Positions 1-8,337 of a stretch of DNA of 64,000 nucleotides are shown here, piece after piece (the stretch's first letter is position 1; each line of letters begins with the position of its first letter). Source of the stretch: Aquimarina amphilecti (GTDB taxonomy: Bacteria; Bacteroidota; Bacteroidia; Flavobacteriales; Flavobacteriaceae); contig NZ_FOAB01000003.1 in NCBI RefSeq assembly GCF_900109375.1, positions 148,830 through 212,829 of the forward strand, given 5' to 3'. A program made the translations under genes and the position numbers. The notes under the pieces were generated by a model. It saw only the letters and a list, made by a program, of their open reading frames with translations, was not told the origin of the DNA and did not search any database.

Positions 1-32
1 TCAATCATCAAATCAATCAAAAAACAAAAATT

Positions 33-119
33 ATGAGAACTTTAGACAACAATCAAATCACTAAAAAATTAAGTAAAACAAATGGAAACATCTGGAACGC
101 TAAAAGACGTTATAGGTAA
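33..119 (+). CDS. Putative 28-aa micro-ORF, copy 1 of a tandem pair
   Basis: This short reading frame starts MRTLDNNQ and ends in a basic tail (AKRRYR). It is not a family I recognise. The reason to list it is that the next micro-ORF, at 161, begins with the same residues MRTL-x-N and is preceded by a related leader (CATCAA..TCAAAAAAC followed by ATGAGAACTTTA). This looks like a duplicated expression unit. The array may continue to the left of the window. There is no signal peptide, membrane segment or cysteine. Coding status is uncertain because of the length. Confidence 0.4.
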   Translation: MRTLDNNQITKKLSKTNGNIWNAKRRYR

Positions 120-160
120 TTAAACAATTTAATTATTCATCAATCAAAAAACTAATCATC

Positions 161-310
161 ATGAGAACTTTACAAAACATTCGAAACATATCACGAAACA
201 GTGGTACTCCGCAATATAGCAGGTTCGTAAATTATATAACGCAATTCTACGATTATGAAGGAAATATTATTACCGGAAATAAAAGATACACCTATCAAGT
301 TGAACGATAA
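161..310 (+). CDS. Putative 49-aa micro-ORF, copy 2 of a tandem pair
   Basis: The frame begins MRTLQNIRN and ends KRYTYQVER. It is rich in Asn, Tyr and Arg and has no membrane segment. It shares the first residues and the untranslated leader with the micro-ORF at 33, and it is followed after five bases by a strong terminator stem, which supports a real transcript ending here. I do not recognise the family. Both copies are basic and end in Arg/Tyr-rich tails, so a nucleic-acid-binding or ribosome-associated peptide is possible, but that is a guess. Confidence 0.45.
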   Translation: MRTLQNIRNISRNSGTPQYSRFVNYITQFYDYEGNIITGNKRYTYQVER

Positions 311-315
311 TACAA

Positions 316-353
316 AAAGCTGAATTTTGACATAAACTCCAAAATTCAGCTTT
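316..353. terminator. Bidirectional intrinsic terminator
   Basis: A perfect 14-bp stem (316-329 paired with 340-353) with a 10-base loop. A T-rich tract follows on the plus strand and a T run follows on the minus strand. It separates the plus-strand micro-ORFs from the convergent pdxH-like gene and can serve both. Confidence 0.85.
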
Positions 354-373
354 ATTTTTACACCTATATCAAA

Positions 374-982
374 TTACACTTCTTTTCGATACTTTATTTC
401 TTTCCGCCAACTATGATCAACTTTAATTTTATACCTGACAATACAGGTAATTCCTGTTCGCAAATTTTGTTTCGTAAATTCTAAACAAAACGGTTTAACA
501 ATATAACCTCCCCAATGATCAGGTTTAGGAATTTCTTTATTCTGAAATTGAATTTCATATTTTTTCAAACGCTCTTCTAATACGTTTCGAGAATTGATTA
601 TTTCACTTTGGTCAGATACCCAAGCACTTAACTTACTGCCTTCTGGACGAGATTCGAAATATCCTTCTGACATATTCCTCGGAAGCTTCTCTGCCCTGCC
701 TAAAATTAATATTTGGCGTTTAGAGTTCACCCAATTAAACAGTAAAGAAACTTTATTGTCATTTGCGATAGCTTTCCCTTTTTCACTGTTATAATTTGAG
801 AAGAACATGAACCCTTCCCATGTAAAACGTTTTAGTAATACAATTCTACTTTTAGGGAAACCGTCTAACCCCATTGTAGATAAAAACATGGCATTAGTTT
901 CATTTTCTGAATCTATTTTATCTACCTCATAAAACCATTTCTGGAAATGCTCTATTGGATTATGATCATAAGGTATATCCAT
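374..982 (-). CDS. pdxH: PdxH-like pyridoxamine 5'-phosphate oxidase family protein
   Basis: This is a 202-aa FMN-binding split-barrel protein of the PNPOx family. Canonical PdxH oxidises pyridoxine/pyridoxamine phosphate to PLP. The N-terminal and middle parts match well: NAMFLSTMGLDGFPKSRIVL, FFSNYNSEKG, SLLFNW, SRPEGSKLSAWVSDQS, then HWGGYIVKP. The C-terminus is unusual. Where PdxH carries the substrate-binding RLHDR motif this protein has LRTGITC, followed by a normal-looking ending (VDHSWRKEIKYR). I placed the start at 982, not at an upstream in-frame ATG at 1015, because this ATG overlaps the stop of the upstream ATPase gene in TAATG, which indicates translational coupling. Function as a true PLP synthase is therefore probable but not secure. 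Confidence 0.75.
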   Translation of the reverse strand: MDIPYDHNPIEHFQKWFYEVDKIDSENETNAMFLSTMGLDGFPKSRIVLLKRFTWEGFMFFSNYNSEKGKAIANDNKVSLLFNWVNSKRQILILGRAEKLPRNMSEGYFESRPEGSKLSAWVSDQSEIINSRNVLEERLKKYEIQFQNKEIPKPDHWGGYIVKPFCLEFTKQNLRTGITCIVRYKIKVDHSWRKEIKYRKEV

Positions 983-3381
983 TATTCTTCTGCATTTATT
1001 TCTCTTCCGCTCCAATTGGTTAAAATGGTTACAAAAACAACTACAGAAATAGAACTTAAAGGCATTAATATAGCTGCAATAATAGGCGATAATTGTCCGG
1101 TAACAGCGAAATATAAACCTATAGCATTATACAAAAATGATAACAGAAAACTCGACTTAACAATGCTAATTGTCTTTTTAGCAATCATAAGATACTGCGG
1201 AATTTTATCAAATCGAGAAGCATCTAAAATAGCATCACAAGCAGGAGAAAATACATTTACATTTTCTGATATAGCAATACCTACATTACTTTGAGCTAAA
1301 GCTCCAGCATCATTCAAACCATCACCAATCATAATTACTTTCTTTGTTAACTCTTGTAACGACTTGATATAATTAAGTTTGTCATCTGGCTTTTGGTTAA
1401 ATAGCATCGTAGTACTTACAGGAAGTAATTGTTCCAAGTATTTTTTTTCTCCTTCGTTATCACCTGATAGAATAGATAATTCATATGCTTTATTCAAAGT
1501 ATTAAAGACATACTTGATATTTTTTCTGTATTGATTACGGAAAACATATCTCCCTTTATAGATATCATTAGCACTTATATGCACATTCGTATTTTGTATT
1601 TCCAAAAATTCATCATTTCCTACGAAACTAGAAGATCCAACTTTTATGGTACGTTCTATGAATTTGGCCTCAATTCCTTTACCAATATGTTCTTGATATT
1701 CATCCAAGGTATATATATCTTGTTCATCTAAAATATTGTATAAAGCTCTACTCAACGGATGATTAGAAGCTCTTAATGTATTTTTGAGTAGAGATTCTTC
1801 ATCAGGAGTCAACTCCATTCCTTGGTATTCTATCTCACTTTCGCTATTCGTTGTAATGGTTCCAGTTTTATCAAATATTATACTATTCGTTTGGGCTAAC
1901 TGTTCAATTACATCTGCATTCTTTAGATAGAATTTATTTCTCCCAAAAATCCGTAGCGTATTACCCAAAGCAAAAGGTCTAGCCAATGCTAATGCACAAG
2001 GGCAAGCAATGATCAAAACGGCTGTAAAGACATTAATAGCTTTGGTAACATCAACAAACAACCAAAAGGTAGTAGCAATTATTGCTATACTCAAAATAAC
2101 AACCGTAAAATATTTACTTATCGCATCTGTCAAATTAGTAAAAGACGTAGATTTATCTTTTTTAAACACATCATTACTCCATAAACGGGTAAGATAACTT
2201 TGTTCTACAGTTTTAATCGCTTCAATTTCTATAGCTCCATATAATTGCTTTCCACCTGCAAACAGCTTATCTCCTGATAGTTTAGTCACCGATTCGCTTT
2301 CTCCGGTAACAAAACTATAATCAATTCTCGCTGTACCTTTAATAAGAACAGCGTCTACTGGTATTAATTCTCCATTCCGTATGAGCAATCGATCACCTTC
2401 TTTGATCTCATATACCTGAATACTTTCTTCTGTACACGCTTTTTTGTTTTCATTAGATTTCAACCGGGTAATGGCGATTGGGAAATAAGATTTATAATCT
2501 CTTTCAAAAGACAGAAAAGAATACGTTTTCTGTTGAAAAAACTTACCTAATAGCAAGAAGAACACTAACCCAGTAAGGCTATCAAAAAAACCAGTTCCCC
2601 AATCAAATATAATTTCAGAAGTACTTCTTAAAAAAAGTACCGTAATTCCTAATGCAATAGGTATATCTATATTCAATATTTTAGATTTCATTCCCTTATA
2701 TGCAGAAACAAAATAATCCTGAGTTGCATAGAAAACTACAGGTAACGAAAAAACAAACATTAACCATCGAAATACATATTTATACTGTTCTAACCAGTAT
2801 TCGGATACCTCGAAATATTCTGGAAAAGACAAAAACATAACATTCCCAAAGGCAAATCCAGCTATTCCTAATTTGTATATTAAACTTCTATCATTGTGTT
2901 TTTGACCGTCAGAATAATCATCTAGACTTATATAAGGTTCATAACCAATTGAATTAAGTAATAAAACAACTTTTTTGAGCGATGTTTCTTCTTTATTAAA
3001 AGTAATTCGAACCGTTTTCTTAGGAAAATTAACCTGAGAATTAATAATTGAAGCATCTAACTTATGCAGATTTTCTAATATCCAAATACAAGAACTACAG
3101 TGTATCTGTGGAATATATAACGTACTAATACCTATAGTATCATCACTAAACTCAATCAACTTTTCTGCAATAGATAAAGTATCTAAATAATCATATTTTT
3201 TTTCAATTTCCTTAGGAATACTGCCAGGAGCAGATTGTAAATCATAGTAACAATCTAAATCATTACTAGAAAAAATATCATATACAGTTTTACACCCATT
3301 GCAGCAGAATGTTTTTTGATCAAAGGTAATTGCCGATGCATCACAATCATTTCCACAATGGTAACACGTAGATTCTATCAT
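982..3381 (-). CDS. ccoI: CcoI/FixI-like heavy-metal (copper) P-type ATPase
   Basis: A 799-aa P1B-type ATPase. In order: an N-terminal cysteine-rich metal-binding segment (CYHCGNDC, then FCCNGCKTVY, residues 6-35), an HMA-like domain with CSSC, membrane helices, the actuator motif TGES, the transmembrane metal site CPC in IIACPCALALARP, the phosphorylation motif DKTGT, the HP motif in SNHPL and the hinge GDGLNDAGAL. This architecture is that of CcoI/FixI, which supplies copper to cbb3 oxidase. No cco genes lie next to it in this window. It is divergent from the first USP gene and shares a dyad at 3430-3443. On its own side CATTTTTG occupies the expected -7 position (3407-3400), 18 bp upstream of the start codon. 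It is translationally coupled to the PdxH-like gene. Confidence 0.88.
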   Translation of the reverse strand: MIESTCYHCGNDCDASAITFDQKTFCCNGCKTVYDIFSSNDLDCYYDLQSAPGSIPKEIEKKYDYLDTLSIAEKLIEFSDDTIGISTLYIPQIHCSSCIWILENLHKLDASIINSQVNFPKKTVRITFNKEETSLKKVVLLLNSIGYEPYISLDDYSDGQKHNDRSLIYKLGIAGFAFGNVMFLSFPEYFEVSEYWLEQYKYVFRWLMFVFSLPVVFYATQDYFVSAYKGMKSKILNIDIPIALGITVLFLRSTSEIIFDWGTGFFDSLTGLVFFLLLGKFFQQKTYSFLSFERDYKSYFPIAITRLKSNENKKACTEESIQVYEIKEGDRLLIRNGELIPVDAVLIKGTARIDYSFVTGESESVTKLSGDKLFAGGKQLYGAIEIEAIKTVEQSYLTRLWSNDVFKKDKSTSFTNLTDAISKYFTVVILSIAIIATTFWLFVDVTKAINVFTAVLIIACPCALALARPFALGNTLRIFGRNKFYLKNADVIEQLAQTNSIIFDKTGTITTNSESEIEYQGMELTPDEESLLKNTLRASNHPLSRALYNILDEQDIYTLDEYQEHIGKGIEAKFIERTIKVGSSSFVGNDEFLEIQNTNVHISANDIYKGRYVFRNQYRKNIKYVFNTLNKAYELSILSGDNEGEKKYLEQLLPVSTTMLFNQKPDDKLNYIKSLQELTKKVIMIGDGLNDAGALAQSNVGIAISENVNVFSPACDAILDASRFDKIPQYLMIAKKTISIVKSSFLLSFLYNAIGLYFAVTGQLSPIIAAILMPLSSISVVVFVTILTNWSGREINAEE

Positions 3382-3399
3382 CCCTAATTTTATTTGTTA

Positions 3400-3473
3400 C
3401 AAAAATGAAAAAGACAACAACTAAATAATATGATAAAAATCATAGTTTTAGCTCTAGCGAGGATTTAGTTTTG
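3400..3473. promoter_or_regulatory. FNR-like dyad shared by the ATPase and USP1 promoters
   Basis: A perfect dyad ATGAT-AAAA-ATCAT occupies 3430-3443 (centre 3436.5). On the plus strand the -7 element TAGTTTTG begins at 3466. On the minus strand CATTTTTG begins at 3407. Both lie 29.5 bp from the centre, so one bound dimer could sit at about -41.5 for both divergent promoters. The pattern resembles the FNR box TTGAT-N4-ATCAA. Confidence 0.75.
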
Positions 3474-3495
3474 GCATATCACTTTAAAACTACTG

Positions 3496-4407
3496 ATGAT
3501 GAAACGGATTTTACTACCAACTGATTTTTCGGACAATTCTTGGAATGCAATTGATTATGCTACAGAACTCTTTAAAGATGAAAACTGTACCTTCTTTCTA
3601 TTAAATGCTTATACTAAGATCATTTATGAATTAGTACATATTTCTGATGTGCCTTACAAAAGAAATGTCGAAAACACTATAAAAACGAATGCGGTAACCA
3701 ATCTAGAACATCTAAAAAAAACTATTGAACACACTACTATAAACGAAAAACATCAGTTTAAAACCATAGCAGCGTTTGGAACTCTAGTTGAAGTAATGGA
3801 AGAGTTCGTGAAATCTAAAAAAATAGACCTCATCGTTATGGGAACAAAAGGCGCATCCGGAGCAAAGGGAGTTTTTATGGGTAGTAATACTGTTCGTGTT
3901 ATTAACACTATTAAAAAATGTCCTGTTATAGCTGTTCCTGAAAACTTTACCTTTATATCAAAACCATCAGAGATTACATTTGCTACAGATTTCACTCATT
4001 TTTATAGTAAAGAGGAACTTCAACCGATAGTAGAATTAGCAAAATCTTTTAGAGCGACTATTAGAATTATTTACATACAAAAGCAAAAAGGCGTATTAAC
4101 AGAAGAGCAAAAATTTAATTTAGGGATGCTCCAAAAATACTTTAAAGACATTACTTATTTCCAACATACATTAACACAAAGTGAGTCAATTTCAAAATCA
4201 ATAAAAGTTTTTGCTGAGGAGCTTGATATATACCTACTGGCTATGCTAAATTACCCTCATAGTTTTATAGATAAACTAACTAGAGAACCCGTAATTAAAA
4301 ATATGGCGTTCCATACACAAATACCTTTATTAGTAATTCCTGAACTAGGGATGAGTTCTGCTCTTTCTAAGACGATAAAAAGTCATTCTAAACTTGAAGG
4401 AATATAA
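3496..4407 (+). CDS. Universal stress protein, two UspA domains (USP1)
   Basis: A 303-aa cytoplasmic protein made of two UspA-fold domains. The first starts KRILLPTDFSDNSWNAIDYA and carries the ATP-binding signature G-x2-G-x9-GS at about residues 116-130 (GTKG..MGSNT), followed by CPVIAVPE. The second domain lacks this signature and instead ends with a HSF..LTREPVIKN..FHTQIPLLVIP block that recurs in its paralogues. USPs bind ATP and promote survival under energy or redox stress. Two adjacent ATGs (3496, 3499) are possible starts; the second matches the paralogues better. It has its own promoter behind the 3430 dyad and is the first of six such genes in a row. Confidence 0.9.
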   Translation: MMKRILLPTDFSDNSWNAIDYATELFKDENCTFFLLNAYTKIIYELVHISDVPYKRNVENTIKTNAVTNLEHLKKTIEHTTINEKHQFKTIAAFGTLVEVMEEFVKSKKIDLIVMGTKGASGAKGVFMGSNTVRVINTIKKCPVIAVPENFTFISKPSEITFATDFTHFYSKEELQPIVELAKSFRATIRIIYIQKQKGVLTEEQKFNLGMLQKYFKDITYFQHTLTQSESISKSIKVFAEELDIYLLAMLNYPHSFIDKLTREPVIKNMAFHTQIPLLVIPELGMSSALSKTIKSHSKLEGI

Positions 4408-4546
4408 TAGTTTACCAAACTATTCTTAAATAATAATAGAAGTATAACAATCAACTTCGCTGTTTAGATCTTCATACTTTTTATTAAGGAACAACCAAAG
4501 CATATTAATTCTTAAGCATGATAATTGATTTCTTAAAAGTAAGTAG

Positions 4547-4590
4547 CTGATAAAAGTCATAGTTTCTAAACCTATTCTTCTCTAGTTTTG
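4547..4590 (+). promoter_or_regulatory. FNR-like dyad and -7 element upstream of USP2
   Basis: CTGAT-AAAA-GTCAT at 4547-4560 (centre 4553.5) is followed by TAGTTTTG at 4583-4590. The centre-to-element distance is 29.5 bp, identical to the USP1 promoter. The flank TCATAGT is also shared. Confidence 0.72.
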
Positions 4591-4617
4591 AGATGACAAT
4601 TAATAATAGTTAGGATA

Positions 4618-5466
4618 ATGAGAAAAATATTAATTCCCACAGATTTTTCAGAAAATGCAATGAATGCAATTCAATATGCAACAGAGTTATTCAAATATGA
4701 AAAGAGTGAATTTTTGATATTTCACGCCTATGCAGATGAAGTTTATGATAACAATGAACTAATTTCTCGAAAAACTTTAAAAAAACTAAAAGAACAGACA
4801 CATAAAAACTCTGATACCGAGTTAGAAAAAATACTATCTACACTGAATACGATTTCTCCAAACCCTAGGCATGAATATAAAATCTCATCAATTTTTGGAA
4901 CACTTGTGGATGAAGCTAACGATCTTGTAGATCGAGAAAATATCGATATCCTTATTATGGGCACCAAAGGTAAAACAGATGATCGTAACATCACATTTGG
5001 GAGCAATACCTTACAAGTACTTAAATATGTAAAATCTCCTGTATTAGTAATACCAGAAAATTGTAAGTATCAACAACCAAAAAACATTCTTTTTCCTACA
5101 GATTATATGTTGCCTTATAAAAGAAGAGAATTAAAATTACTCAGTACATTGACTAAAAGCTTTAGGTCTTCTATTAATTTTTTACACGTATCGAAATATG
5201 AAAAACTTTCTATTCGACAAGAAGATAATAAAGTCTTTATTCAAGAGTGTTTGCCAGATGCAGAAATATTCTTTCACACTGCAAATGAAAAAGATATTAC
5301 CAAGGTTACGAATCAATTCATTGAAAAAAATGAAATCAACATGTTAGTGATGGTAAACTCCAGACATTCATATCTGGAATGTGTATTACACCAATCCACC
5401 ATAGATCAGATTGGATTACACATAAAAATACCATTTCTAACTATGCAAAATTTACAACGAAATTAA
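4618..5466 (+). CDS. Universal stress protein, two UspA domains (USP2)
   Basis: A 282-aa paralogue of the neighbouring USPs. The first domain starts RKILIPTDFSENAMNAIQYA and contains the full nucleotide signature (GTKG, nine residues, GSNT). The second domain has no such signature and keeps the HSY..C..H block near its end (NSRHSYLECV) before IPFLTM. The start at 4618 is the only ATG consistent with the family N-terminus and lies downstream of the dyad promoter at 4547. The next USP begins 12 bases after its stop, so it probably heads a three-gene operon (USP2-USP3-USP4). Confidence 0.9.
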   Translation: MRKILIPTDFSENAMNAIQYATELFKYEKSEFLIFHAYADEVYDNNELISRKTLKKLKEQTHKNSDTELEKILSTLNTISPNPRHEYKISSIFGTLVDEANDLVDRENIDILIMGTKGKTDDRNITFGSNTLQVLKYVKSPVLVIPENCKYQQPKNILFPTDYMLPYKRRELKLLSTLTKSFRSSINFLHVSKYEKLSIRQEDNKVFIQECLPDAEIFFHTANEKDITKVTNQFIEKNEINMLVMVNSRHSYLECVLHQSTIDQIGLHIKIPFLTMQNLQRN

Positions 5467-5478
5467 ACTACGAGAATT

Positions 5479-6396
5479 ATGAAACGGATTCTATTACCAA
5501 CCGATTTTTCTGACAATGCATATAACGCAATTCGATATGCAATGCAATTTTTTAGAAATGAAAAATGTACATTTTACTTTCTTCACACCTTTACACCAGT
5601 ATCTTATAATGTAGGATATCTCATAGAAAATCCAATGCCATATGGATTAGAGGAGATCGCAAGGATGAATTCAGAAAAAGAGATCGAACTTATAGAGACT
5701 AAAATAAAAGAAGAGTTCAATAACTCAAAACATAGTTTTGAAAGAATTTCTGCCTTTAATATGTTAGTTAATGAGATTAAAGATACAGTAGAGCGTTATG
5801 ATATAGATTTGATCGTAATGGGTACTAAAGGAACTACAGGTGCCAAAGAAATATTTATAGGAACTCATACAATGTACACCATAAAAAATGTAAAATGTCC
5901 TGTTTTGGCGGTTCCTTCCGGTTTCGATTTTGAAGAACCAAAAGAGATCTTATTCCCGACAGATTATAACCTTAGCTCAACCAATAAATACCTTCCGTTT
6001 ATAAAAAACATCTGTGATAATCATACATCAAGGCTACATCTACTTAATGCATATTATGGTATCCCATTAGATAAAGATCAGGAAAAGATAAAAGATTTCG
6101 TGGATAACTATTTTAAAAACAATGCTCATATTTTTCATATTGCAGATGGCATGGATGTTATAGAAGCGATTGAAGATTTCCAAAAAATGAATATCATAAA
6201 TATGCTTGTTATGGTACATAATAAACATTCTTTTTTTGAAAACCTTTTGTTTAAACCTGTTATTAATCAAATAGCACATCATACTAACATCCCATTTTTA
6301 GTAATCCCTTCAGAAAAAAGAATAGGATCAAATAAAAAAAGTGAGCACATCGACATAAATAGAAAAGAAAAAGAGAACGAAGATATAATCGCATAA
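5479..6396 (+). CDS. Universal stress protein, two UspA domains (USP3)
   Basis: A 305-aa USP with an intact first-domain ATP signature (GTKG..IGTHT, where GT replaces GS, which is allowed) and a signature-less second domain ending HSFFENLLFKPV..HTNIPFLVIP. It carries a charged C-terminal extension of about 25 residues (Lys/Glu/Asp rich) absent from the other copies. There is no dyad in the 12-base gap before it, so it is probably transcribed from the USP2 promoter. Confidence 0.9.
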   Translation: MKRILLPTDFSDNAYNAIRYAMQFFRNEKCTFYFLHTFTPVSYNVGYLIENPMPYGLEEIARMNSEKEIELIETKIKEEFNNSKHSFERISAFNMLVNEIKDTVERYDIDLIVMGTKGTTGAKEIFIGTHTMYTIKNVKCPVLAVPSGFDFEEPKEILFPTDYNLSSTNKYLPFIKNICDNHTSRLHLLNAYYGIPLDKDQEKIKDFVDNYFKNNAHIFHIADGMDVIEAIEDFQKMNIINMLVMVHNKHSFFENLLFKPVINQIAHHTNIPFLVIPSEKRIGSNKKSEHIDINRKEKENEDIIA

Positions 6397-6440
6397 CAAA
6401 AGTCAGAATAGTTAGGTAAATAAGAATACCTTATAGAAAG

Positions 6441-7292
6441 ATGAAAAAAATATTAGTAACAACAGATTTTTCTGATAAAGCCTGGAATGCTCTTGTATAT
6501 GTCCTTGAATTATACAAGAACATTCCTTGTGAGCTTTATATTCTTAATACTTATGACCTAAATTCTACCCAATTAGTTACAACAGTGAGCTCTCAAAGAG
6601 TCGGTCATTTCTATACATCCATCAAGATAGTGTCAGAAGATCGATTAAAAAAAACTCTAGAAGATATACAAAACACCAAACTATTTAAAAATCATACATT
6701 TCAAACAGTTTCTAAACCTGGTTCATTAACCAAAGTTTTAAGACAAATGACTGCGCAATACAAATTTGACTTGATTCTTATGGGCTCCAAAAAAGTTTCA
6801 AATTCAAAACAACTGTTTTTAGGAAGTACTATAAAAAGAGTTTTAGAAAGTGAATTTAACCCCCCTATTCTTATAATTCCTGAAGATGTAATTTTTAAGC
6901 CAATTAAGAACATAGCATTTGCTACAAACTTCGAAAGGATTTATTATAAGTCAGAAATTAATCCAATTATTGATTTAGCCAAACACTACAATGCTACTGT
7001 AAAAATGGTTCGTGTTTACAATGGATCAAAACTAAATACAGTACAACATTATAACACTACCACTCTAGAGGATTTTTTTAGGAATGTGAAATTTAATTTT
7101 CACATGATACCAGATTCTTCTAATGTAGAAATTGGAATTCAATCTTTTATAGATGAACAAGAAATAGATCTATTAGCAATGATTACATATAAGCATAGTT
7201 TTATTGAACGTCTAACCAGAGAAGCTGTTATCAAAAAAATGACATTCCATACCAAAATTCCTTTCCTAGTAATACCCGCAGATCATATCTAA
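6441..7292 (+). CDS. Universal stress protein with degenerate ATP motif (USP4)
   Basis: A 283-aa member of the array. The first-domain signature is altered: GSKKVSNSKQLFLGS, so the second conserved glycine of G-x2-G-x9-GS is lysine. The usual CPV before the last strand is replaced by PPILIIPE. The second domain has the conserved YKHSFIERLTREAVIKK..FHTKIPFLVIP. The changes suggest weak or no ATP binding, perhaps a regulatory partner of the other USPs (inference). It lies 44 bases after USP3 without a recognisable dyad, so it is probably co-transcribed with USP2-USP3. Confidence 0.88.
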   Translation: MKKILVTTDFSDKAWNALVYVLELYKNIPCELYILNTYDLNSTQLVTTVSSQRVGHFYTSIKIVSEDRLKKTLEDIQNTKLFKNHTFQTVSKPGSLTKVLRQMTAQYKFDLILMGSKKVSNSKQLFLGSTIKRVLESEFNPPILIIPEDVIFKPIKNIAFATNFERIYYKSEINPIIDLAKHYNATVKMVRVYNGSKLNTVQHYNTTTLEDFFRNVKFNFHMIPDSSNVEIGIQSFIDEQEIDLLAMITYKHSFIERLTREAVIKKMTFHTKIPFLVIPADHI

Positions 7293-7351
7293 TTATAGAG
7301 GTAATCAATTAATAATTATCTCCAAAAACGTATTGTTATTTTATTTCAAAT

Positions 7352-7395
7352 ATGAGAATTATCATAGTATTCATAATGTTTAAAAAATACTTTTA
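7352..7395 (+). promoter_or_regulatory. FNR-like dyad and -7 element upstream of USP5
   Basis: ATGAG-AATT-ATCAT at 7352-7365 (centre 7358.5), with one mismatch in the left half, is followed by TACTTTTA at 7388-7395. The distance is again 29.5 bp and the TCATAGT flank is present. Confidence 0.68.
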
Positions 7396-7421
7396 TAGTA
7401 AATAAACAAAACAAAAAAACA

Positions 7422-8270
7422 ATGAAAAGAATACTTGTTCCCACCGATTTTTCAGACAACGCATATAGTGCTCTTTTTTATGCTACAAGATTATTTCAAA
7501 ATCAACCATGTCAATTTTATATTCTTAATACTTTCGAAGTCAATACACCAGTGCTTACTGGTAGAATTGATACAAGCAAAGGAGATGCAACATATCAAAG
7601 ACTAAGTGCTACATCCGTTGACGCTTTAGCAACAACATACCATTCAATCGTTAGAGATTCAGAAGGTCTTAAACATACCTTCGAAACTATCTCTATATCA
7701 AAAGATTTAACGGAAACAATTAACAAAACTATCAAAAATAAGGATATTGATTTGGTCGTTATGGGTACAAAAGGAGTTACTGGTGCTGCCTCTCTTTTTA
7801 TGGGAAGTAATACTGTAAAAGTAGTTCAAAAAATAAAACATTGTCCTGTTCTAATTGTTCCTAATGAGTTTAATTTCAATAAACCTGCAGAAATTGCATT
7901 TCCTACTGATTTTAAACGATTTTATCTAGAAGAAGAAATAAAACCGTTACTGGATGTGGCGTCTTTATTTGGTTCCAACATACACATTTTTCACATCAAC
8001 GAAGACAAAAAATTAGATGATATACAAGAGTATAATTATAACTTATTAAAGAAACTTCTTAACGATTTCACACACAGTCTTCATTGGGGTTCAAAAACTG
8101 AGCAAAAAGCTGTGTTAATCAATAATTTTATAGATGAATTCAATATCAGTTTGGTCGTAATGGTTAATTATAAACATAGTTTAATAGAAACCATAACACA
8201 TGAACCAGTAATTAAAAAAATAGGATTTCATCCATCCATACCTTTTTTGGTAATTCCTGATGCTACCTGA
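7422..8270 (+). CDS. Universal stress protein, two UspA domains (USP5)
   Basis: A 282-aa USP. The first domain has KRILVPTDFSDNAYSALFYA and a full signature (GTKGVTGAASLFMGSNT) followed by CPVLIVP. The second domain ends YKHSLIETITHEPVIKK..FHPSIPFLVIP and lacks the nucleotide signature. It has its own dyad promoter at 7352. Its stop codon lies inside the dyad that serves USP6, so the two promoters and genes are tightly packed. Confidence 0.9.
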   Translation: MKRILVPTDFSDNAYSALFYATRLFQNQPCQFYILNTFEVNTPVLTGRIDTSKGDATYQRLSATSVDALATTYHSIVRDSEGLKHTFETISISKDLTETINKTIKNKDIDLVVMGTKGVTGAASLFMGSNTVKVVQKIKHCPVLIVPNEFNFNKPAEIAFPTDFKRFYLEEEIKPLLDVASLFGSNIHIFHINEDKKLDDIQEYNYNLLKKLLNDFTHSLHWGSKTEQKAVLINNFIDEFNISLVVMVNYKHSLIETITHEPVIKKIGFHPSIPFLVIPDAT

Positions 8271-8310
8271 TAATTGTCATAGTATTTAACTATGACCCAT
8301 TATATATTTA
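8267..8310 (+). promoter_or_regulatory. FNR-like dyad and -7 element upstream of USP6 operon
   Basis: CTGAT-AATT-GTCAT at 8267-8280 (centre 8273.5) overlaps the stop codon of USP5. TATATTTA at 8303-8310 begins 29.5 bp from the centre. The TCATAGT flank is conserved. The operon downstream is USP6, the Dom34-like gene, the lipoprotein and the dehydrogenase. Confidence 0.68.
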
Positions 8311-8337
8311 TCTCATTAATCTTTAAAAATCTATCTA

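Noticed and set aside
374..480. Frameshift as the cause of the missing RLHDR motif in the PdxH-like protein
   Set aside because: Neither alternative frame restores RLHDR, and the in-frame ending still looks like the family's last strand.
374..1015. Longer pdxH-like frame starting at 1015
   Set aside because: The extra residues lie inside the ATPase coding region and do not resemble PdxH. The TAATG overlap at 982 gives a better start.
947..1294. Plus-strand frame of 115 codons over the ATPase 3' end
   Set aside because: It is fully antisense to the ATPase and PdxH-like genes, has no family features, and reflects codon bias of the true strand.
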